A DNA stretch of 64,000 nucleotides, taken from the NCBI GenBank assembly GCA_036557225.1, contig DATBHX010000071.1, positions 48,970-112,969 on the forward strand, given 5' to 3'. Below are positions 16,176 through 25,056 of the stretch, one piece after another. Source of the stretch: Angelobacter sp036557225 (lineage in GTDB: Bacteria; Acidobacteriota; Terriglobia; Terriglobales; Acidobacteriaceae). Position 1 is the first letter of the stretch. Each line of letters opens with the position of its first letter. Position numbers and translations under genes: made by a program. The notes under the pieces were generated by a model. That model had not been told where the DNA came from and ran no database searches. It saw only the letters and a list, made by a program, of their open reading frames with translations.

Positions 16176-17495
16176 ATGCCGCTGGCGCGCCGATATCCTC
16201 CGTTCCTCTTTGCTCTCACATTCGTCCTGCTTGCCGCAGCGCAGCTCCGCGGCCAGGAGGAAGAAGTGCCGGCCGACAAGGTGTTTGCCTCCGTGCCGTT
16301 CGACCTGTGGGTCAAGCAAGGGCCGGCGGCGGCCATCCCGTGGAAGGTGCATATTGAGCCTTACGGTCTCTCGCTGCATCAGCGCATGCGCGCACATATT
16401 GAGATCGAGCTGCGGCGGCGAGACCTGATCAATCGCAAGGCCGAGGACCGCGTTCTGGCGCTGCTCCAGGTGACCGACCCGGCGGGAGAGAAATTTCGCG
16501 ATTACGTTCTGTTCCGGATGAAAGATGTGGGCGCTGGAATCAACAAAGGCGAGATCGATCTCTTCTGGGACATGTATGTGCTGCCCAGCGATTACCAGGT
16601 GACTGTCGTGTTGGTGGACGCCGCGCGAGAACAGCACAACCTGATGCAAGGGCACCTGCGGATTGAGCCGCCGAAGAATGATCCGCTGCCCGGAATGTGG
16701 CTTGGCCTGCCCATGGTGGAGTTCCTGGCGCCGCATATGGAAGGTCCAGACGGCATGTTTCGGCCGGACATAAAGACACGGCTGCACCTGCCGCTGGCGA
16801 CCCAGCATCCGGTTGAGCTGGACGTGCTGGCGGACGTAACGGCCTCTGATCTTTTCCACGGCTCAACCTGGTTTTATAACCACTATCTCGCTGTGGCGCT
16901 TCCGCTATTAAAGGCGCTGAGCCAGGTCAACCTGGAGCACGGATCGATCAACGTGGCCATGCTTGACCTGCGCAAGCACGCCGTCACCTTCGAAGAAGAC
17001 AATGTGAAGGAGCTGGATTGGACGCGGGCCAAGGCGGTGCTGGCGCCGGCGAATGGGCCGGCCACCATTGACATCAAAGCGCTGGAGCAGAAGCGCGAAA
17101 GCCCGGCCTTTCTGCAGGACGAGCTGCTGCGGCGGCTGAGCAGCACGCCGGTCGCGCAGAAAGTGGATGCAAGCGGTGGAAGCAGCCCCGACCTTCAGCC
17201 AGGCGGCGACTCCGCAAACGCGCATGGCGAGCCGTTGCATGTGTTTGTGATCATCGGCAGCCCCATGGATTTCTATTCTTTCCGCGACCTGCCGCATCTG
17301 CCGCCTGGCTCGGAAGAAAAATGCGTGGTGTATTACCTGCAATTTGAGCTGCTGAACCCGGCGTATGCGGATGGCGCCATCGGCAACGTGCGCAAGATGC
17401 TCAAGCCGCTCACGGTGCATGTATTCAAAGTGCGCTCAGCGGAGAGCGTGCGCCACGCTCTGGCGAAGATCATGGAAGAAGTTTCGACGATGTAG
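16176..17495 (+). CDS. Exported protein of unknown function
   Basis: A 439-residue protein with signal peptide (RRYPPFLFALTFVLLAAAQLRGQ). The mature part looks like beta-sandwich (VPFDLWVKQGPAAAIPWKVHIEPYGLSLHQRMRAHIEIEL). A later part reads EPLHVFVIIGSPMDFYSFRDLPHLPPGSEEKCVVYYLQFE, resembling VWFA-like exported proteins of acidobacteria, but no catalytic motif is seen. ATG at 16176 places the start directly before the signal peptide; an upstream ATG at 16140 would add 12 residues. Confidence 0.65.
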   Translation: MPLARRYPPFLFALTFVLLAAAQLRGQEEEVPADKVFASVPFDLWVKQGPAAAIPWKVHIEPYGLSLHQRMRAHIEIELRRRDLINRKAEDRVLALLQVTDPAGEKFRDYVLFRMKDVGAGINKGEIDLFWDMYVLPSDYQVTVVLVDAAREQHNLMQGHLRIEPPKNDPLPGMWLGLPMVEFLAPHMEGPDGMFRPDIKTRLHLPLATQHPVELDVLADVTASDLFHGSTWFYNHYLAVALPLLKALSQVNLEHGSINVAMLDLRKHAVTFEEDNVKELDWTRAKAVLAPANGPATIDIKALEQKRESPAFLQDELLRRLSSTPVAQKVDASGGSSPDLQPGGDSANAHGEPLHVFVIIGSPMDFYSFRDLPHLPPGSEEKCVVYYLQFELLNPAYADGAIGNVRKMLKPLTVHVFKVRSAESVRHALAKIMEEVSTM

Positions 17496-17520
17496 ATTGT
17501 TTTATTCGCTCGCTTTTTAT

Positions 17521-17591
17521 TGCGCTCCGCTTCGCTGCGCGCAAGCCTTCGGCGAGAGGAAGAGGACTTTTCCTCCTTTACCCAGCACTTA
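17521..17591 (+). repeat. 71-bp intergenic repeat, copy A
   Basis: This stretch begins TGCGCTCCGCTTCGCTGCGC, passes through CCTTCGGC and ends TTACCCAGCACTTA. A second copy of the same length is at 24291-24361. Here CCCAGCAC (17581-17588) also pairs with GTGCTGGG (17624-17631), forming a stem with a 35-nt loop. The rest of the gap to 17730 has no supported gene. Confidence 0.7.
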
Positions 17592-17730
17592 TTCCTCGGC
17601 GCGGCGTAGCGCACCTCGGAAACGTGCTGGGCTACCTCATGTCGCGCCTAACGGCGCTGGTGTATTCGAGCCCGCGACAACCGGCTCACTAGATACGGAT
17701 TCCGATTCTGATCGTCCGTCGGCCATGCGC

Positions 17731-18801
17731 TTATTGTTGTCGCAACGGTGGCATGGGCAGAGGAATGTTGAAGGTCCTGGCGCCGACCCCTACTCCTCCC
17801 TGGCATGAGTTTGGCGGAGTGGTGCAGACGTTTCTGGTGGAAGGACACTCGGCCGCCCAGAACATATAGCCCAGCATGCCGGAGGTGACGCCGGCGCCGT
17901 TGGGCGCGACGGTTTGCACGTAGCTGCCGGTGGAATCCTCCAGCGACGCGCTGAAGTTGGTGCACTCCGGTAGCGGATTGTGTCCGCTGGTGATGTAGAC
18001 GCTGCCGGTGAATTTGGCCGGCGCCAGCGGCGCGATGGGCGGAGCGAAGTTCGATTTGCCGTCGACGTGCTCCTGCCAGTTGCCTTCCGCGCCCGCAGTA
18101 TTGGGCTGCTTGTTGGGCACCATGGCGTTGGCATAGTCGAGCACCGGATTGGCAGTGGTAAGCCACGCGCTGGTGGCCTCGCGGTCAATGTCGATCAGGA
18201 AACGATCTCCTGCGGCTACATCAATGGTGAGCCGAGCCGCAGGATTTGCGCCCGTGGCGTCGTACGGCAATTGCGAGCGATAGGCGGTGATAAAAGCCTG
18301 CAGGCCCGTCAGGTTGGGCGAGGTGTTTTCCTCGTAATCGATTTCGATTCCCACACCCAGGTTTTTGGCCAGAGCGGCCGCATTCAATCCCAATTGCGTT
18401 GGATTGGTGGAGAGCGCGGTATCCCAGTCATTCACAAAAGTGATTCCGCCGATCGACAGCATGACGCGAATGTTGTGGCTGGTGAAATAGCTGACAATCT
18501 GCGGGGTCATGCCGATGGGCACGCCGTTGACGGTCTGGGCGTCATTGGTCTGATTGAGCAGCTTCAAGGGATTCACAAATGAGAGCACAACAAGATTCAC
18601 TGAAGGAACGCCGTCGCCGCGGTCGATCAACCAGTGATTTTTAGCGTCAAAATCGGTGAGGGTGCGGACCGTGCCCCAGGTGCAGGCATCATTGCCGCAG
18701 TGCCAGGCGCCATAAATCTGCAGAGGCGTGGCGTGGGCGGCGGCGGTGAGAAGAAGCAACCCCAGGACCGGACAGAGCAGTTTGCAGACAAGAGACTTCA
18801 T
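17731..18801 (-). CDS. Exported GH18-like (chitinase-family fold) protein
   Basis: A 356-residue exported protein. The signal peptide is KSLVCKLLCPVLGLLLLTAAAHA. The mature part fits a GH18 barrel: VNLVVLSFVNPL, then IRVMLSIGG (the SxGG strand) and GVGIEIDYEE, where the DxE pair matches the catalytic end of DGxDxDxE. It may hydrolyse chitin-like or peptidoglycan-like glycans, or only bind them, since the first Asp of the motif is absent. The ATG at 18801 has AAGGAG 8 bp upstream. Confidence 0.7.
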   Translation of the reverse strand: MKSLVCKLLCPVLGLLLLTAAAHATPLQIYGAWHCGNDACTWGTVRTLTDFDAKNHWLIDRGDGVPSVNLVVLSFVNPLKLLNQTNDAQTVNGVPIGMTPQIVSYFTSHNIRVMLSIGGITFVNDWDTALSTNPTQLGLNAAALAKNLGVGIEIDYEENTSPNLTGLQAFITAYRSQLPYDATGANPAARLTIDVAAGDRFLIDIDREATSAWLTTANPVLDYANAMVPNKQPNTAGAEGNWQEHVDGKSNFAPPIAPLAPAKFTGSVYITSGHNPLPECTNFSASLEDSTGSYVQTVAPNGAGVTSGMLGYMFWAAECPSTRNVCTTPPNSCQGGVGVGARTFNIPLPMPPLRQQ

Positions 18802-18977
18802 CGCTGGACTCCTTTCATGCTGTGGGTGAAACAAGCGCTGGCCTTCAATCGAAGGGCCAGGTAAAGGATGGAGAAGCCACAGCAGGCCGCGGGTCCTGGC
18901 TGTTTAGTGAATCGATTGAATGCTAGCGAAGGACGACAAAGTTGTAAAGGGTAGGGTTGCCATGGGAATGGAACGGA

Positions 18978-18992
18978 GTCCCAATTCGGGAC
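18978..18992. promoter_or_regulatory. GTCCC-AATTC-GGGAC inverted repeat
   Basis: A 5-bp inverted repeat around an AATTC centre, 4 bp past the stop of the TPR gene and 177 bp upstream of the GH18-like start. Its core resembles the palindromes at 57796-57835. It might be an activator or repressor site for the GH18-like gene, but no matching promoter was recognised. Confidence 0.35.
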
Positions 18993-18995
18993 ACG

Positions 18996-20489
18996 TTATT
19001 TTTTCGGCTGGGTGTAGGTGGTGGCGAGCGGGCGGTTTAGCTGGTTGATCATCTCTTTCACCGCAGCGGCGTGATCGCCGTAGGGAGCATTTTCAAGATA
19101 CTTGTTGAGCGCTTCAGTGGTGCCGGGCGGGACGGCATATTTGCCGTGCTCAACCTGTCCCTGGCCAAAGAGGATGGAAGCCTTGATGTAGTAAGCGTCG
19201 GCCATTCTGGGATCGGAGGTGATGGCGTGATCGCAGGCAGCCAGCGCTTCCTGGCTGCGCTTGAGGTTGTAATACGTGGCGCACAGGTTGAAATACGGCA
19301 TGGCCGGATAGGCCGCGGACTCCGTTGCCCGCGTGAAGGCGGCGATAGCTTCATCATATTTCTTCTGCTTCACCAGCAGATCGCCCTGCGCATTCAGCAT
19401 CTGTCCCATCCCGATTTTTGCGCGGCTGGAGTCAGACTGCTGTTCCAGCATTTTCCCGGCCGCAGCGACGCCTTTTTCATATTCCGCAATCGCGTCCTGC
19501 GTTTTGCTTTGAGTGCTGTAGATGCCGCCCATCATCTGGTGCGGCTCCCACTGCGCGGGATCGTCGGCGACGGCCTGATCGCAGTGCGCGATTGCCGCGT
19601 CCGGCTGGCCGTTGTTGTTGAGCACGTTGCAGGCGCGATAGTGCGCCATATAAGGATGCGGATGTTTGGCCGCAGCCTGGTCATACAGCGCCACGGATCC
19701 ATCCACCTGACCCAACTTCTCATAACTGTCGGCTTCGGCGAGCATCAGGTCGGCGACGATGGTCAGGGCGCGATCCGTGTCTGTAGGGTTGACCAGAACT
19801 TTTTCCGCCACGGCTACGGCCTGGGCGAAGCTTTGCGACGCCTTCTGATATTCACCCTGGTTGAGCTGCAGCGTACCCAGGTTCTGGTAGAACTCCCAGC
19901 GCTGCTTGTCGAGCGTGATGAGCTCCTGCAGCGTGGTCATGGCGCCGGGCCAGTCCTCAAGCCCCATTTGAGCGTGATAGCGGACGATCAGGCGGTTGAT
20001 CTTGGCCGCGTGAGCGTTTTCTTCGCGAATGAGGGCGAGCTGTTCCTTGCTCTTCTTGCCCGCGGCCAGGTTGGTCCCGCTGCCGGGCTCCTGCGGGCCG
20101 CCATAGGCGGTGGAGAGATCGACGTTCAGAACGTTCTGTGAGTTCGGATCGCCGGGCTCGCCAATATTCTTCTTGCCCGAGTAAATCTCGTGACCATCTT
20201 TGGAGACGATGGAGATCTGATAGACGCCGTAGTCGACGCCGACCAGGGTGAAGTCGCCCTTCTTGTCGGTCTTGACGGTGTAGGTGCGGCCGCCGCGCTC
20301 GACCATGCGGGGCGTTTCGTACCGCATGGCGCCGGGAATCGACTGAAAGTCTTTTTCGACTGCGCCGATATAGCGATAGGTGACTGTAGCGCCGGCCAGC
20401 GGATTGCCTTCCTGGTCCAGTATGCGTCCGGAGACAGTGGCCATCAGCGACCACAGAGCGGCCAGCAGGATAAGACAGCAGCTCGGCAT
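18996..20489 (-). CDS. TPR protein with CarboxypepD_reg-like N-terminal domain
   Basis: About 497 residues. A hydrophobic start (PSCCLILLAALWSLMA) is followed by a regulatory-like beta-sandwich: VSGRILDQEGNPLAGATVTYRYIG and YTVKTDKKGDFTLVGVDYGVYQISI. The rest is TPR repeats, for example WEFYQNLGTLQLNQGEYQKASQSFAQAVAV and PYFNLCATYYNLKRSQEALAACDHAITSDP. It is probably exported or periplasmic and acts in protein-protein contacts. The frame is open to 20549 and no clear ribosome site marks the start. It lies downstream of the Oar-type gene on the same strand. Confidence 0.8.
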   Translation of the reverse strand: MPSCCLILLAALWSLMATVSGRILDQEGNPLAGATVTYRYIGAVEKDFQSIPGAMRYETPRMVERGGRTYTVKTDKKGDFTLVGVDYGVYQISIVSKDGHEIYSGKKNIGEPGDPNSQNVLNVDLSTAYGGPQEPGSGTNLAAGKKSKEQLALIREENAHAAKINRLIVRYHAQMGLEDWPGAMTTLQELITLDKQRWEFYQNLGTLQLNQGEYQKASQSFAQAVAVAEKVLVNPTDTDRALTIVADLMLAEADSYEKLGQVDGSVALYDQAAAKHPHPYMAHYRACNVLNNNGQPDAAIAHCDQAVADDPAQWEPHQMMGGIYSTQSKTQDAIAEYEKGVAAAGKMLEQQSDSSRAKIGMGQMLNAQGDLLVKQKKYDEAIAAFTRATESAAYPAMPYFNLCATYYNLKRSQEALAACDHAITSDPRMADAYYIKASILFGQGQVEHGKYAVPPGTTEALNKYLENAPYGDHAAAVKEMINQLNRPLATTYTQPKK

Positions 20490-20590
20490 CAGAACACCCA
20501 AGTCAATTCTAAACCCGGAGCAGAACAGGCTCACTGCAGTGATAGACACCTGGGGAAGGTGGGAGGTTCCAGGAGTTCGATGACAACGAA

Positions 20591-20614
20591 GCGGGCCGGC
20601 TTTCGCCGGCCCGC
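20591..20614 (-). terminator. Terminator hairpin after the Oar-type gene
   Basis: A perfect 10-bp stem GCGGGCCGGC/GCCGGCCCGC with loop TTTC (GAAA on the minus strand) lies 35 bp past the stop of the TonB-type gene. The U-tract is poor, so termination efficiency is uncertain. Confidence 0.65.
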
Positions 20615-20649
20615 GCTAGTTTGTTCCAGCCCTGTGAGAAAAGCTCCGT

Positions 20650-23600
20650 CTAGAAGCTGATCTTTGCGCCAAGCTGTACGATGCGCGCATCGCGTGCGCC
20701 GGTTACCTGGCCAAAGGTGCTGGAGCCGAACGTGGTGTTCAGCGTGGTGTAGTTCGTGTGGTTGAAAGCGTTGAAAGCTTCGAACCGGAATTGCGATGAC
20801 ACCTTCTCAGCGATCTTGACGTTCTTGAACAGCGAGAGATCCCACTGGCTGAAGCCGGGGCCCAGGACGATCCCGCGGCCGGCGTCGCCGTTGCGCAGCT
20901 GTCCGGCAGGAACTGCAGCAAACGCAGCGGTATTGAACCACTGCGTCAACGTCTTGGGGCCGCTGTTGGGATCGGCGATCACATCCGGACGGACCACGCA
21001 CGGGCTGGATGCCAGGCAGCCTTGTCCGCTCGGATCAGCATCCAGCGATGACGAAACGGTGAACGGCACACCGCTCTGGAAGGTAACGATGCCGGAGAAC
21101 TCCCATCCTCCGGCAACGTGTCCCAGCACGCCCTGTTGCGACTTGAAGAAGGGCAGCTCATAGACGTAGTTGGCCGTGAAGATGTGCCGGCGGTCCTGCT
21201 GTGACGGCCCGTATTCGCAGGCGATGCAATACGAGTTTTGCGGCGCCGTGCTGCGGTCGGTCTGGTTGTCGGTAAGCGACTTGGACCACGTATAAGCGAC
21301 GTTCAACATCGAATGGCCTTTGAACTTCTTTTGCAAGGCCACTTGCAGCGAGTTGTAATTGGAGTTGAAGACGGTGGCAATCGCATCGATGGCCGCATAG
21401 CCGGGGAAGGGGCGGATGCGGTTCAGCAGCGGCGAGGTAGCGCCCTTGACCGGCCCTCCGGCCGGAACGCAGTTCGTGGTGATGACTGCCGTGCAGAACA
21501 GCGCCGCATACGCGCCGGGCTGCGGCTGGTTGATATCGAGAATGCCCAGCAGATGCGTACCTTTTGAACCGTAGTAGCCCACATCCATCAGGAAGCTCGG
21601 GGCCAGCTCGCGTTGAATATCCAAACTCCATTGCTGTACATAAGGCGTTTTATAGGGCGAAGCAATCAACCCGCGCACGCGCAGCGGATTCGCCGAAGGC
21701 GGAGCCACCGCGGAGTTGCCGGGATTGTCCAGCGTGGTGTTGGGAATGTTGACCTGCGGGTTGAACGCAGGGTTCAGGAAGACATCGTTTTCAGCGTTGC
21801 CGAACAGGATGCTGTCATAAAAGATCCCGTAACCGGAGCGGACGGAGGTCTTGCCATCCTTGAACGGATCCCAGGCAAAGCCGGCGCGCGGAGCAAAGTT
21901 CTTGTTGTCGTTGTTGGAGACCGAGTCACCGAACGGCGAGTTCTTGTTGGCGATGAGAAAGCCGTTCAGCGCGTTGAAATTGGCGGCCTGCGGACAGGTT
22001 GCCGGATTGGTGTTGAGGGTGCCGTTGGCGTTGATGCACGGGGCTTTCGTGGGATCGAACGCGCTGGCAACGAAGTTTGAAAGCCGGTCATTGGCGTCAA
22101 CCGGCTGGCGGAACATTGAATAACGCACGCCGTAGGTGACGGTGAGATTCGGCTTCACCTTGAATTCATCCTGGCCGAAGAACTCAAACTGGTTGGTCTG
22201 AATCACCGCCGCCAGGTCCACCGAGTCCTGACGGAAATTAGAGGCGCGGCCCAGCAGGAAATTCGCCCAGGTGCGTTCAAAACTGATGTTTCCGGCTGTG
22301 GGCTGTCCCGCGGTGTTCACCGAGAAGATGCCCTGATTGCCGTTAGCGGAGTTTTCATTCTTCTCGTAGTGATAAAAATTTCCGCCGAATTTGAAGGTGT
22401 GTTTCTTCCAGATTTTGGTCACGGTGGAGAAGACACCGTGATTGGTGTTGAAATCGCGGTAAGGCGCGGTTGCTCCAAAGCCGGTGGGCCCGCCCGTAAA
22501 CGCGATGCTGGGAATGCGGTTCAGCGTGGTGCCGAAGAGCAGCGGCACCTTGATGTCAGGCGAGCCGGCGGTCGTGGCCAGGCCGGCAATATCGCTGACG
22601 ATGGCGCCGTAAGAATACAGGTAGCCGCCTTCTATCAGGAAAGTCGGGCTCAGCGCTGAAACCGCGCGGATGGTGTAGTTGTGTCCCGGAGCATTGGTGG
22701 TGCTGTTTGTAATTCCGGGCAGGCCGGCTGCGGTCCCGTTGAAAATCCCGAAAGGCTCTTCCGTGGGAATGCTGTCATGCAGGTATTTGCCGTTGATGGT
22801 CAGCCGCGGGCCGAACACGTGGTCAATCTTCAGCATCTCTTCGCGGAAATTGAAGAGGCTTCGTACGGAGAAGTTGAGCTTGTTCGGGTCAGTGGCGTCA
22901 TTGGGCAGAGGCAGCTTGCTGAAGATGTCTTTCAGGTATTGCTGCGTGACCGGGTTGATCGTTGCGATCTGGGCGCCGGTAGCCGTACAGGTGCCGGAGG
23001 CATTGAAGGCTACGCAGACCGGGTGCGAAAACGTGCCGGCAAGCTCGGCCGCGGTTGGGACTTCAGCAGAAGCGGTGCCGTTGTATGTGATCGCCCGGCG
23101 AAATTCCTCGGAGAAGAAGAAGAAGGTCTTCTGCCTGCTTTCGTTGTAAACATGCGGGATCGTTACCGGTCCGCCCAGTGTCCAGCCAAAATTGTTGTAG
23201 CGCAGCGGCGGACGCTTGAGTCCGGCCTTGTTGGTGAAGAAATTGTTGGCCGTAAGCACGTCATTGCGGAAGAACTCATATCCGCTGCCATGGAAGGCGC
23301 TGGTGCCGGACCGCGTGACCACGTTCACCTGGGCGCCGCCGCCGCGCCCGAATTCCGCATCGTACGCGCCGCGCACGACCTTGAATTCGTCAATCGCGTC
23401 CACGCTGGGAAACGACAGGAGTGTGAGATTGGAACCGCGGTCCACGTTGTCCGCGCCGTCAATGGTCCAGTTGTTCTGGCTGGTGCGGGCGCCGTTAATC
23501 GAGAACGAGATTACATTGGTGCCCAGCGGAGCGAATGCTCCGGCATAGATCTGGCTGCTGGTGGCGCTGGAAGAGACGCCGGGCAGCAGCGTGACCAGCT

Positions 23601-24066
23601 GCTCATAGTTGCGTGTGTTCAGCGAAAGCTCGCGGATCTGCGTGCCATCCACCAGCCCGGTGGCGGTGGCGGAGTTCAGGTCCACCTGAACCGGATTGGT
23701 TTCCACGACTATGTTTTCACTGGTGCTGCCCACGCGCAGCCCCGCGTTCACCGTCAGCTTGTCATTCAGGTTCAGCTCAATCCCTTCCTGGATCGACTTG
23801 CTGAATCCCGCGGCCTCCACGGTGATCCGGTAATGCCCAATCGGAAGCAGCGGCGCGGAATAGCTCCCCGCGGAATCCGTCTTCAGCGTGCGGATTGTCA
23901 CGCCGGTGTCAGTGTTGATAACCGTTACTTTGGCATTGGGTACCACGGCCCCGGTTGCGTCCGTGACCGTTCCAGAGATTGAGCCGGCGATGTTCTGTGC
24001 CCAGGTGAGCGTGGTGAGCGTGCCCAAAATGAACAGAAGTATCCAGCAAATATTTTTTTGGCGCAT
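20650..24066 (-). CDS. Oar-type TonB-dependent outer-membrane protein
   Basis: At 1138 residues it has the length and order typical of acidobacterial Oar proteins. There is a signal peptide (ICWILLFILGTLTTLTWAQ), then a CarboxypepD_reg domain (GSISGTVTDATGAVVPNAKVTVINTDTG), then a plug (INGARTSQNNWTIDGADNVDRGS) and a long beta-barrel ending in VQLGAKISF with terminal Phe for barrel assembly. It likely moves large substrates, peptides or glycans, across the outer membrane with TonB energy. A GGGAGGG ribosome site precedes the ATG. Confidence 0.95.
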   Translation of the reverse strand: MRQKNICWILLFILGTLTTLTWAQNIAGSISGTVTDATGAVVPNAKVTVINTDTGVTIRTLKTDSAGSYSAPLLPIGHYRITVEAAGFSKSIQEGIELNLNDKLTVNAGLRVGSTSENIVVETNPVQVDLNSATATGLVDGTQIRELSLNTRNYEQLVTLLPGVSSSATSSQIYAGAFAPLGTNVISFSINGARTSQNNWTIDGADNVDRGSNLTLLSFPSVDAIDEFKVVRGAYDAEFGRGGGAQVNVVTRSGTSAFHGSGYEFFRNDVLTANNFFTNKAGLKRPPLRYNNFGWTLGGPVTIPHVYNESRQKTFFFFSEEFRRAITYNGTASAEVPTAAELAGTFSHPVCVAFNASGTCTATGAQIATINPVTQQYLKDIFSKLPLPNDATDPNKLNFSVRSLFNFREEMLKIDHVFGPRLTINGKYLHDSIPTEEPFGIFNGTAAGLPGITNSTTNAPGHNYTIRAVSALSPTFLIEGGYLYSYGAIVSDIAGLATTAGSPDIKVPLLFGTTLNRIPSIAFTGGPTGFGATAPYRDFNTNHGVFSTVTKIWKKHTFKFGGNFYHYEKNENSANGNQGIFSVNTAGQPTAGNISFERTWANFLLGRASNFRQDSVDLAAVIQTNQFEFFGQDEFKVKPNLTVTYGVRYSMFRQPVDANDRLSNFVASAFDPTKAPCINANGTLNTNPATCPQAANFNALNGFLIANKNSPFGDSVSNNDNKNFAPRAGFAWDPFKDGKTSVRSGYGIFYDSILFGNAENDVFLNPAFNPQVNIPNTTLDNPGNSAVAPPSANPLRVRGLIASPYKTPYVQQWSLDIQRELAPSFLMDVGYYGSKGTHLLGILDINQPQPGAYAALFCTAVITTNCVPAGGPVKGATSPLLNRIRPFPGYAAIDAIATVFNSNYNSLQVALQKKFKGHSMLNVAYTWSKSLTDNQTDRSTAPQNSYCIACEYGPSQQDRRHIFTANYVYELPFFKSQQGVLGHVAGGWEFSGIVTFQSGVPFTVSSSLDADPSGQGCLASSPCVVRPDVIADPNSGPKTLTQWFNTAAFAAVPAGQLRNGDAGRGIVLGPGFSQWDLSLFKNVKIAEKVSSQFRFEAFNAFNHTNYTTLNTTFGSSTFGQVTGARDARIVQLGAKISF

Positions 24067-24290
24067 TCTGATCCCTCCCTCTCTACTCTTCTCCCTTAAG
24101 CTGGGGTGGCTTCTCCCGGCAAAATGGACCGTCCGCGCTCGTTCCGTTCTGCAACTATCGTTAAGGCTTTGTTAAAAACGCCGTGAATTTTACAGGCAGA
24201 GCTGGAAAAGCTGAAAGGGAAAATTCACTTAGAAGGAAGGCGCTGGAAGCCTTGTAGATCGTGCCTCGACACAGCGGCCTAGTTTTTTAG

Positions 24291-24361
24291 TGCGCTCGCT
24301 GCGCTGCGCGCCGGCCTTCGGCAGATAGGAATGGTTTTTTTCTTTGCTTACCCAGCACTTA
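24291..24361 (+). repeat. 71-bp intergenic repeat, copy B
   Basis: Starts TGCGCTCGCTGCGCTGCGCG, continues CCTTCGGCAGATAGGA and ends TTACCCAGCACTTA, matching copy A at 17521-17591 in order and length. It lacks the right arm of the CCCAGCAC stem found beside copy A. The remaining gap 24067-24290 has no supported gene. Confidence 0.65.
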
Positions 24362-24400
24362 CAAGCGCAAGGATCTTGCTTTTTGTTGGCGAGCACGGGG

Positions 24401-24976
24401 TGGAGCAGGCCTTCAGGCCTGCGGTTTAGATGCGAGAGAAACCGGCTTCAGCCGCTGAGGTATAGGATCCGGCGTGAAAGCAGGATTTGCTGAGCTGTAG
24501 GGATATTCCTGAGGCGTCTGCGCTGGAAATTTTTTGACCGGATTTTGCCAGATGTAATTTTTGAAGCTCTCATACTCCAGAGAATCTCTTATTCGCCGGT
24601 CCGCAAAGCTGGGTTGCCATATCTCTCTTTTGAACTTTAAATGTTGATTGAACCGGAAAGAGAATCCACCCTTGATGAGTTGCCCGGCCTTTTCCAGGGC
24701 GATTCCGGTTGGGCTGAGAATCAGATGGAAATGATCCGGCATGGCTACAAATTCATGGCGCAGATATTTATTTTTTGCCCTGTAATTCAGCAAGACTTCG
24801 ATGAAGAGACGGGCGATCTTATCGACCTGGAAGAGACTTTTTCATTCGTAAACATTGCCGGTGACAAAGTAGGTGGATGCCGATGTTCGACCTCGGTGAG
24901 GGATAGTCAAAGAGCACCTCAGCGGCTGAAGCCGGACAAGTTTAGCACCTTACCGCAGGCCTAAAGGCCTGCTCCA
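24401..24976. mobile_element. REP/RAYT element bounded by nested inverted repeats
   Basis: Outer arms 24401-24424 and 24953-24976 match as inverted repeats at 23 of 24 positions, and each contains an inner palindrome (AGGCCT-x2-AGGCCT type). Inner arms 24442-24461 and 24916-24935 (CCGGCTTCAGCCGCTGAGGT and its complement) match at all 20 positions. Between them lies a decayed REP-associated tyrosine transposase gene. This is the layout of a REP/BIME unit mobilised by a RAYT. A 14-bp tandem duplication (TGAGCCCCAAAGTT twice, 24981-25008) borders its right side. Confidence 0.8.
24413..24880 (-). pseudogene. REP-associated tyrosine transposase (RAYT), inactivated
   Basis: The intact part reads LLNYRAKNKYLRHEFVAMPDHFHLILSP, with the HFH motif of Y1/IS200-like transposases, then GFSFRFNQHLKFKREIWQPSFADRRI and YIWQNPVKKF. 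Upstream in the same frame the conserved STYFVTGNVYE is followed by an in-frame TGA at 24842-24844, then KSLFQVDKIARLFIEV. A normal protein would continue through that point, most simply with Trp. The last codons and stop lie inside the left REP arm. A shorter product from TTG at 24793 is possible but would lack the N-terminal strand. Confidence 0.8.
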
Positions 24977-25056
24977 CCCGTGAGCCCCAAAGTTTGAGCC
25001 CCAAAGTTTTGGACAATAAATATTAAAAGTTGTCTTGTTTTTCTTCTGGACGACGG

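Noticed and set aside
22681..23982. 433-residue plus-strand frame
   Set aside because: Antisense to the Oar-type gene, with no motif of its own.
24641..24964. 107-residue plus-strand frame across the RAYT region
   Set aside because: It is antisense to the transposase remnant, which carries the HFH motif on the minus strand.
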